From Flavobacterium sp. (GTDB taxonomy: Bacteria > Bacteroidota > Bacteroidia > Flavobacteriales > Flavobacteriaceae): a stretch of DNA of 8,169 nt. This document shows, in pieces, positions 1-5,181 of the stretch (position 1 is the stretch's first letter; every line of letters begins with the position of its first letter). The position numbers and the translations under genes are program-made. The DNA is taken from positions 1-8,169 of the forward strand of contig JASLGC010000276.1 of NCBI GenBank assembly GCA_030150335.1, written 5' to 3'. The notes beneath the pieces were generated by a model. The model was given only the letters and a program-made list of their open reading frames with translations, did no database searches and was not told the DNA's origin.

Positions 1-636
1 TTACTCAATAACAGTCAAAATAGACTCTAATGAGAAACGTACTTTTTTCATTGGAGCTAACCAATCATTTTCATGATCTCTCTCTCCCAATGCTAAGATA
101 GTAACACTTTTCAATCCTTTTGCCGTAAGCCCTAACACCTCATCCATTTGGTCGTTGTGAAAACCCTCCATTGGTGAAGCATCAACTTTTAACTCTGCTG
201 CAGCACCAATTGCCAATCCAAACGCAATATACGCTTGTCTTGCCGCATGCTGAAACTGTTGTTCAGGTGTAAGTGAACCAAAGTGAGCTTTGATTGAATT
301 TTTATACTCATTCATCTCTCCTTTTGGCATCTCGCGAATTGTCTCCATATTGTCAAAAACGCTATCTATACGCGCTTCTGTATAAGTATCCCAAGCTGCA
401 AATACCAATAAGTGAGAACACTCACGCACTTGCACCTGGTTCATCGCTACGGGAACCAACTTCTCTTTTAACTCTTGATTTTTAATCAAGATCATTTCAA
501 AAGGTTGTAATCCTGAAGATGTAGGTGCCATGCGAGCTGTTTCTACAATCTGCATTACTACCTCATCACTTAATTTAACCTCGCTATTGTAACGTTTAGT
601 AGCATATCGCCACTGCAAACTATTTAATAATTCCAT
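1..636 (-). CDS. NAD(P)H-dependent FMN nitroreductase, NfsB-like
   Basis: A complete 211-residue protein from ATG (634-636) to TAA at the left edge; E. coli NfsB is 217 residues. Enzymes of this family are cytoplasmic FMN homodimers that use NAD(P)H to reduce nitroaromatics, quinones or flavins in two-electron steps; the physiological substrate here is unknown. Seen in the sequence: the N-terminal FMN-phosphate motif RYATKRY with R10 and K14 (A12 replaces the Ser of E. coli NfsB); APTSSGLQPF at 37-46, matching the family's SPSS..QPW segment; N66-Q67 and the strand SHLLVF; PMEGF at 155-159, matching the PIEGF isoalloxazine loop; and K198/R200 near the C-terminus, matching K205/R207 of E. coli NfsB. 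The start lies only 13 bp after the purC stop, so it is probably co-transcribed with purC. No clear Shine-Dalgarno is present. The family call is firm; calling it nfsB proper or assigning a substrate would be over-reading. Confidence 0.9.
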   Translation of the reverse strand: MELLNSLQWRYATKRYNSEVKLSDEVVMQIVETARMAPTSSGLQPFEMILIKNQELKEKLVPVAMNQVQVRECSHLLVFAAWDTYTEARIDSVFDNMETIREMPKGEMNEYKNSIKAHFGSLTPEQQFQHAARQAYIAFGLAIGAAAELKVDASPMEGFHNDQMDEVLGLTAKGLKSVTILALGERDHENDWLAPMKKVRFSLESILTVIE

Positions 637-649
637 TTCTAAATATTAA

Positions 650-1600
650 TTATTTAGCTAAAAAAGCTAAAACATTCTTTTCTATTCTTTCATTAATATT
701 TGATATATCAGCTTTTACAAAAGGTTCGCCTATAATTTTCTCGTACAATTCGATGTAGCGTTCTGACACAGACTCAACATATTCGTCTGTCATTTCAGGC
801 AATTGTTGTCCTTCTTGTCCTTGAAAACCATTCCCAATCAACCATTGTCTAACAAACTCTTTAGACAATTGCTTCTGAGCTTCCCCTTTTGCTTGACGTT
901 CTTCATAACCATCCGCATAAAAATAACGCGAAGAATCTGGTGTGTGAATCTCGTCTATCAACACAATCTTTCCCTCTTTTGTTTTACCAAACTCATATTT
1001 CGTATCCACCAAAATAAGTCCTCTTTCTGCTGCAATCTCACTACCTCTTTTATAAAGCGCTTGTGTGTATTGTTCTAAAACTAAGTAATCAGCTTCAGAA
1101 ACGATTCCCTTTGCTAAGATATCCTCTCTTGAAATATCCACATCGTGTAATCCTATTTCCTCTTTAGTAGAAGGCGTTATAATTGGCGATGCCAGTTTGT
1201 CGTTCTCTTTAAGACCTTCAGGTAATGTAACACCGCACAAAACTCTTTTGCCTGCAGCATATTCACGAGCAGCATGCCCCGCAAGATATCCTCTGATAAC
1301 CATTTCTACTTTGAAAGGCTCGCAAACATGTCCCACTGCAACATTCGGATCAGGTGTATCAACTAACCAATTAGGTACGATATCACTTGTCATCTCCATA
1401 AACTTTGTTGCGATTTGATTCAAGATTTGCCCTTTAAAAGGAATCCCCTTTGGCATAATCACGTCAAATGCAGATAATCTATCCGTAGCAACCATAACCA
1501 AAAGGTTATCATTGATATTATAAACTTCTCTTACTTTTCCGTGATAAACTGACTTTTGGTTTGGAAACTCAAAACTCGTTTTTGTGATTGTGTTGTTCAT
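650..1600 (-). CDS. purC: Phosphoribosylaminoimidazole-succinocarboxamide synthase (SAICAR synthetase)
   Basis: A complete 316-residue enzyme. It joins CAIR and aspartate using ATP to give SAICAR in de novo purine synthesis, in the cytoplasm. Recognisable segments are the glycine-rich ATP loop HGKVREVY (20-27), ATDRLSAFD (38-46), the substrate loop VIRGYLAGHA (101-110) with AREY after it, SPIITPSTK (138-146) followed by HDVDIS, the family signature LVDTKYEFG (197-205), and LIDEIHTPDSSR (214-225). The length fits the long form, close to yeast Ade1 (about 306 residues), rather than the ~240-residue E. coli PurC. It starts 31 bp after the E1 stop and ends 13 bp before the nitroreductase start, suggesting a transcription unit with both. 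AGAAAGAA lies about 21 nt before the ATG, too far to be a convincing ribosome site. No purine-responsive element is visible in the short gap. Other pur genes are not in the window. Confidence 0.96.
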   Translation of the reverse strand: MNNTITKTSFEFPNQKSVYHGKVREVYNINDNLLVMVATDRLSAFDVIMPKGIPFKGQILNQIATKFMEMTSDIVPNWLVDTPDPNVAVGHVCEPFKVEMVIRGYLAGHAAREYAAGKRVLCGVTLPEGLKENDKLASPIITPSTKEEIGLHDVDISREDILAKGIVSEADYLVLEQYTQALYKRGSEIAAERGLILVDTKYEFGKTKEGKIVLIDEIHTPDSSRYFYADGYEERQAKGEAQKQLSKEFVRQWLIGNGFQGQEGQQLPEMTDEYVESVSERYIELYEKIIGEPFVKADISNINERIEKNVLAFLAK

Positions 1601-1631
1601 ATATTTATTTAGTTGTGTAGTTCTTTCTAAT

Positions 1632-3617
1632 TTAGTACGCCAATAATTCTATTAACGCTTGTTCAAATCTACCTTTCGGTAAATATTGATCTTCCAAAGC
1701 TTTCACAAATGGGATAGCTGTTTCTAAACTCGCCACACGCTTTACAGGTGCGTCTAAATGCTCAAAACAGTTTTCCATAATCATTGCTGATATATCACTT
1801 GCAACTCCTCCAAACATTGAATCCTCTTGCAAAATTATAACTTTATTTGTTTTCTTAACCGAATTAAATATAGTTTCATTATCCAATGGTTGTAAGGTAC
1901 GCAAATCTATTAAATCTGCTTTTATATTTGGGTTTTTATCTAATGTTTCTAACGCCCAATGTACTCCAGCACCGAAAGATATAATCGTTACATCTTCCCC
2001 TTCTCTTAGTATTGCTGCCTTTCCAAACGGAATTGTGTAATAATCTTTAGGCACATCTTGATATACACTTCGATACAATTGTTTATGTTCAAAGAATATA
2101 ACTGGGTTTGGGTCATTAATCGCGGTATTCATCAATCCTTTTGCATCCGCAGGAAACGCAGGATAAACCACTTTCAATCCAGGTGTTTTAGTAAACCATG
2201 CTTCATTCGTTTGAGAGTGAAATGGCCCTGCTTGCGTGCCACCACCACAAGGCATACGCACCACTACGTCCGCTTTTTCATTCCATCTGTAGTGAATCTT
2301 AGCCAAGTAGTTAACAATTGGGTTAAAGCCTGTTGATACAAAATCACCAAACTGCATTTCCATAATTGCCTTTCCACCATTGATAGAATATCCCATTGCT
2401 GCAGATACCACCGCACTTTCACAAATAGGCGTATTTCTAATGCGCTCTTTGCCAAACAAATCTACAAAGCCATCCGTTACTTTAAACGCACCTCCGTACT
2501 CTGCAATATCTTGTCCCATAATTACTAATTCAGGATGTCTCTCAAAAGATTCCTTCAGTGCTTGAGTAATCGCATCAATAAAGCGAATATTCTCTTTTTC
2601 ATCTGTAGGCGCCACCTCTTCATAAACAAAAGGAGCATACATATCATTCAGTTCCTCCTGTAAATTAGCAACAATCGGCTCCTCTTCTTGAACTGCTTTC
2701 CAATCTCTGTCTATTTCCTCTTTGAACGCTTGACGCATTGCTTCATCCGCTTCTTGGGTTAAAACCCCTTCTGCCATTAAAAAAGAACGATAATTCTCTA
2801 ATGGATCCTTGCGCTCCCACTCATCCATCAGTTCCTGCGGAACGTACTTTGTACCACTGGCTTCCTCATGTCCTCTACGTCTAAACGTCAAAAATTCAAT
2901 CAACACCGGACGTGGGTTTTCACGCATTGACGTGGCAATCTCATTAATTTGCGTATATACTTCTAAGATATTATTCCCATCAATGATATGGCTTTCCATG
3001 CCGTAGCCCTGCGCTCTATCTGCTAAGTGCTTACATCTGTATTGCTCGTTAGTTGGTGTTGATAATCCGTAACCATTGTTTTCAATAACAAACAATACGG
3101 GTAAATCCCAAACAGACGCAATATTTAAAGCTTCGTGAAAATCTCCTTCTGAAGTTCCTCCTTCACCAGTAAACACAGCCGTTATTTTCTTTTGTTTACG
3201 CAATTTGTGTGCCAAGGCAATTCCATCTGCGACTCCCATTTGTGGTCCAAGGTGAGATATCATCCCAACGATGTGGTACTCTTGAGTTCCAAAGTGAAAA
3301 GATCGCTCCCTCCCCTTCGTAAATCCGTTAGCTTTTCCTTGCCACTGAGAGAACAAGCGATGAAGAGGAATATCACGAGAAGTAAACACGGAAAGATTTC
3401 TGTGCATTGGCAACACATACTCGTCAGGTTCTAAAGCCGCAACAATTCCAACAGAAATTGCCTCTTGTCCAATCCCGGAAAACCACTTAGTTACCTTGCC
3501 CTGCCTAATAAGAATTAGCATTTTTTCTTCTACCATTCGTGGCTTGAGTAGCCGCTGGTAAAGATCAAGCAACACTTGATCAGTTAAATTTTTTCGGTTA
3601 TAGTTTATTTGTTTCAT
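1632..3617 (-). CDS. Fused alpha/beta 2-oxoacid dehydrogenase E1, probably branched-chain type
   Basis: A 661-residue single-chain E1: the alpha-type thiamine diphosphate domain (about 20-330) joined to the beta-type transketolase-like domain (about 344-661). Such enzymes decarboxylate 2-oxo acids and reductively acylate the lipoyl group of E2. Alpha features: WFSGIGQEA (45-53), MHRN (71-74), the ThDP/Mg motif GEGGTSEGD (151-159) closing with ENN (179-181), and FRRRGH (245-250), the phosphorylation-loop region of animal enzymes. Beta features: the cofactor glutamate in PICESAVVSAAMGY (E400), GPFHSQTNEAWF with H467, and a C-terminal transketolase fold (FGAG, DLRTLQPLD). The overall pattern is nearest to BCKDH E1, so the likely substrates are leucine, isoleucine and valine keto acids, which also feed iso-fatty-acid primers; pyruvate cannot be excluded. 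E2 and E3 are not in the window. The start was set at ATG 3615-3617 because the family begins near MK...YNRK. An in-frame ATG at 3668 would add 17 hydrophobic residues. This is the first gene of the apparent unit with purC and the nitroreductase. Confidence 0.92.
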   Translation of the reverse strand: MKQINYNRKNLTDQVLLDLYQRLLKPRMVEEKMLILIRQGKVTKWFSGIGQEAISVGIVAALEPDEYVLPMHRNLSVFTSRDIPLHRLFSQWQGKANGFTKGRERSFHFGTQEYHIVGMISHLGPQMGVADGIALAHKLRKQKKITAVFTGEGGTSEGDFHEALNIASVWDLPVLFVIENNGYGLSTPTNEQYRCKHLADRAQGYGMESHIIDGNNILEVYTQINEIATSMRENPRPVLIEFLTFRRRGHEEASGTKYVPQELMDEWERKDPLENYRSFLMAEGVLTQEADEAMRQAFKEEIDRDWKAVQEEEPIVANLQEELNDMYAPFVYEEVAPTDEKENIRFIDAITQALKESFERHPELVIMGQDIAEYGGAFKVTDGFVDLFGKERIRNTPICESAVVSAAMGYSINGGKAIMEMQFGDFVSTGFNPIVNYLAKIHYRWNEKADVVVRMPCGGGTQAGPFHSQTNEAWFTKTPGLKVVYPAFPADAKGLMNTAINDPNPVIFFEHKQLYRSVYQDVPKDYYTIPFGKAAILREGEDVTIISFGAGVHWALETLDKNPNIKADLIDLRTLQPLDNETIFNSVKKTNKVIILQEDSMFGGVASDISAMIMENCFEHLDAPVKRVASLETAIPFVKALEDQYLPKGRFEQALIELLAY

Positions 3618-4391
3618 GGTTGGTTTTAAAGTATCTAAAATAAGAATATTTGCGAACCAAAAAAACATTACTCCTGCTTTTTAATCACAAGATGAGATAA
3701 AAACAAATTCACAAATACAACAAACAATCTCCATATCAACTGTATGCAATCATTTTTAAAAGCAAGACTATTACAGAGTATTTATTTCTTCCTTTTACTT
3801 TCCATAAATAAAGTAGTATAACGGCAGTTTTCTGGCACTTTTCCGGCAGAAAGCCCTGTAAGTACGTTGTTTTTGTGGAGGAATGTGCCAGTATTGTGCC
3901 GACAATCTACTGTGATTCCTAAAGTAATAATCTATTAACCACAGAATAATGTATGCTGTAGTAGTCTATTTTACACTTTCAAACTACAATGCATCATTGC
4001 CAATTCACAAATAACACCCGATTATTTATCCTTGACAAACCTACAAACTTGACAAATATTCTATTTAAAATAAGAAGATTTTGCTCACAAATAATAGTAT
4101 TAGCAATATTTTACTCACTATTGACTTGTTGTGTTGTTTTCAGAATTATCCTGTTTATATATAGAGTAAGCACATTTAAAATACAATCAAAAAATGAAGT
4201 ATCTGTTTGCAATGGTTATTATAGAGTTAATTTTAGATATGCACTTTTTACAACAACAAGTAATTCATTTATAAACGTTATTCACATGTTAAAAAAGACA
4301 TCTTATACTATTGCTTATTCTGAAATCTAAATTGAAAAACAATTGATTTTCATATCCAATTTATTACTATAAATAGCCCTAATCTTTTTAT
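3618..4391. other. 774-bp AT-rich intergenic region upstream of the E1 gene
   Basis: The stretch between the E1 start and the small membrane protein stop has no gene I can support. It contains one locally GC-richer island with phased repeats (3821-3902, listed separately). The rest, especially 3903-4391, is strongly AT-rich with scattered stops. Two plus-strand frames (3989-4330 and 4194-4274) are open but have composition and context typical of chance; both are listed as rejected. I found no good TAnnTTTG box (the Bacteroidota -7 element) directly upstream of the E1 start, so the E1 promoter is not located. The weak 5-bp hairpin at 4330-4344 is not a convincing terminator for the membrane protein gene. 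Confidence 0.7.
3821..3902. repeat. Island 1: three direct plus two inverted 7-bp words on an 11-bp period
   Basis: Direct words ACGGCAG (3821), CTGGCAC (3832) and CCGGCAG (3843) start exactly 11 bp apart, the first two each followed by TTTT. After a 35-bp spacer (3850-3884), two inverted copies follow, GTGCCAG (3885) and GTGCCGA (3896), again 11 bp apart. Read on the other strand these are CTGGCAC, identical to the second direct word, and TCGGCAC. GGCA is invariant in all five. The spacer contains AAAGCCCT at 3850 and TTTTTG at 3870-3875. One helical turn between words puts all sites on one DNA face, as expected for cooperative binding by a regulator or for arm sites of a recombinase. The island is richer in G+C than its surroundings. 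Island 2 at 4940 has identical geometry. The function is unknown; the repeat structure itself is directly visible. Confidence 0.75.
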
Positions 4392-4682
4392 TTAAGAAGT
4401 TCTATCCCAAATTACTAACAACAACGACATGACTACTACATAAATAACTAAAAAAGGCAATACAACAAGGTTAAAAAAGCGATAACCTACTACGCAAAAA
4501 AAGAAAACAACTGGATAGGCTAACACTAAGTATAAAAAAGTTTTAGATACTTTGTATTGTATCTTCTGCCTTGTACTTGACGCTTTAAAAACAGGAGCAC
4601 CTAAGCTCATGACTGAAGGAAGAAACATTAATAAACTAACTAAGAATGCTATACTCACTATAATCCACAATACTAAATTCAT
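4392..4682 (-). CDS. Small three-helix membrane protein of unknown function
   Basis: A 96-residue protein that I do not recognise. Three hydrophobic segments are evident: about 2-21 (LVLWIIVSIAFLVSLLMF region), 48-67 (TFLYLVLAYPVVFFF region) and 71-92 (NLVVLPFLVIYVVVMSLL region). A polar, basic loop (33-47, with KASSTRQK) joins the first two, and a short charged tail WDRTS follows the last. By the positive-inside rule the loop probably faces the cytoplasm. The ATG (4680-4682) follows an A-rich stretch with no clear Shine-Dalgarno, which is normal for Bacteroidota. A candidate -7 box lies at 4765-4772. The gene is monocistronic: about 440 bp separate it from the upstream terminator and 774 bp from the E1 gene. 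It sits between the two phased-repeat islands and may be the cargo of a cassette, though that is inference. Coding status rests on the clean hydrophobic pattern. Confidence 0.72.
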   Translation of the reverse strand: MNLVLWIIVSIAFLVSLLMFLPSVMSLGAPVFKASSTRQKIQYKVSKTFLYLVLAYPVVFFFCVVGYRFFNLVVLPFLVIYVVVMSLLLVIWDRTS

Positions 4683-4750
4683 ATCTTTTATCTTTTTTAA
4701 TCAAACTATCTTCGTGACACACTTGATGAACACTCCTCTATTGACTTTCA

Positions 4751-4772
4751 AGCTATAGCTCAAACAAAAATA
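4751..4772 (-). promoter_or_regulatory. Candidate promoter of the small membrane protein gene
   Basis: On the minus strand, TATTTTTG (4765-4772) matches the Bacteroidota -7 consensus TAnnTTTG. It would start transcription near 4758 and give a leader of about 75 nt. The perfect palindrome AGCTATAGCT (4751-4760) overlaps this predicted start and could be an operator. Against it, no TTTG -33 element sits at the expected spacing, and the 8-bp match is common by chance in such AT-rich DNA. Confidence 0.3.
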
Positions 4773-4824
4773 GTATTATAATCTTATAAGGATAGTAAAA
4801 TCAAATATTACAAAGCGGTTATTT

Positions 4825-4859
4825 TGACATCATTTGCTAAGATATGACATGATATGCTA
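4825..4859. repeat. Two 15-bp direct repeats on a 20-bp period
   Basis: TGACATCATTTGCTA (4825-4839) recurs as TGACATGATATGCTA (4845-4859), matching at 13 of 15 positions with starts 20 bp apart, about two helical turns. A 7-bp inverted pair (TAAGATA 4838-4844, TATCTTA 4858-4864) overlaps the second copy. The pair lies 53-95 bp upstream of the candidate -7 box of the membrane protein gene, where an activator would bind. No binding protein can be named. Confidence 0.5.
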
Positions 4860-4939
4860 TCTTATCTCCGTCCCATTTCTTATTATTTTAACCATAAAAA
4901 ACTGACTACCAGTAACTCTAAGACTTTTAAACGGCATTT

Positions 4940-5021
4940 GGTCGTAATTACTTCGTAAATCAGTCGTAATTGCCTCACCTAAAGCCCTTTTTTGCAAACG
5001 AAATACGACTTATATACAACT
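4940..5021. repeat. Island 2: same geometry as island 1 with different words
   Basis: Direct words GGTCGTA (4940), CTTCGTA (4951) and AGTCGTA (4962) start 11 bp apart. Inverted copies TACGACT (5004) and TACAACT (5015) follow a 35-bp spacer; the first is the exact reverse complement of the third direct word. A weaker third inverted copy, TGCGATT (5026), matches TACGACT at 5 of 7 positions and keeps the 11-bp step. Offsets of the five main words (0, 11, 22, 64, 75) are identical to those in island 1. The spacer has TTTTTG at 4989-4994, the same offset as in island 1, and AAAGCCCT at 4981, which island 1 also has but 12 bp nearer the start. The core is TCGTA here and GGCA there. The function is unknown. 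Confidence 0.72.
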
Positions 5022-5120
5022 CAATTGCGATTGAATACTAAACAAAACTATAGCAAATGACTTAAAACCATACTCTTTGGTCAATTTCAAGTTATTCCAA
5101 AACTTACAACATCACCTAAA

Positions 5121-5157
5121 ATAAAAAAAGAGGACAAGCATCTCTGCTTGTCCTCTT
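5121..5157 (-). terminator. Rho-independent terminator of the giant repeat protein gene
   Basis: A perfect 13-bp stem (arms 5128-5140 and 5145-5157, core GAGGACAAGCA) closes a 4-nt loop. On the minus strand it is followed at once by a T-rich tract (complement of the A-run 5123-5129, then TAT). It begins 24 bp after the stop codon of the repeat protein. There is no T-tract on the plus side, so it acts on minus-strand transcripts only. It separates the giant gene's transcription from the genes to its left. Confidence 0.9.
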
Positions 5158-5181
5158 CACTATTACTTTAGTAACAAATGT

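Larger units (their letters stand above)
4683..5120. other. 438-bp AT-rich intergenic region upstream of the membrane protein gene
   Basis: Between the small membrane protein start and the terminator of the giant repeat protein I see no gene. The region holds a candidate minus-strand promoter (4765-4772), a 20-bp-period direct repeat (4825-4859) and the second phased island (4940-5021), each listed separately. A second TAnnTTTG match on the minus strand lies at 5043-5050 (TAGTTTTG), just upstream of island 2 in the direction of transcription, but no -33 TTTG accompanies it, and in AT-rich DNA such matches arise by chance. Confidence 0.6.

Noticed and set aside
803..1078. Plus-strand frames inside purC, the E1 gene and the repeat protein
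   Set aside because: These are antisense shadows of strongly supported genes with no homology or signals of their own.
3783..3806. Minus-strand ATG with MESKRKK then stop, just downstream of island 1
   Set aside because: Could be the beginning of a lost integrase gene, but seven codons with no further homology are not evidence of a pseudogene.
3850..3857. AAAGCCCT shared by both islands (3850 and 4981) as a conserved core
   Set aside because: The two copies sit at different offsets (29 and 41) while all words align exactly, so it may be coincidence. The TTTTTG at equal offset is the better common element.
3821..3902. Island 1 as an integron attC site or a CRISPR remnant
   Set aside because: No RYYYAAC/GTTRRRY ends and no long palindrome for attC; 11-bp period words are far too short for CRISPR repeats and there are no spacers.
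4194..4274. Plus-strand 26-codon frame (MKYLFAMVIIELIL...), hydrophobic like a small toxin or leader peptide
   Set aside because: Attractive hydrophobic start after an A-rich stretch, but no promoter, no antisense RNA partner or terminator is visible, and it overlaps another chance frame. Too short to support.
3989..4330. Plus-strand open frame of 113 codons (MHHCQFTNN...)
   Set aside because: Its composition follows the local AT-rich DNA (many I, F, Y, N, T), it has no domain, promoter or ribosome site, and all supported neighbours are on the other strand. Probably chance.
4330..4344. Small hairpin after the membrane protein gene as terminator
   Set aside because: Only a 5-bp AT stem around an A-rich loop with no adequate T-tract; too weak to call.
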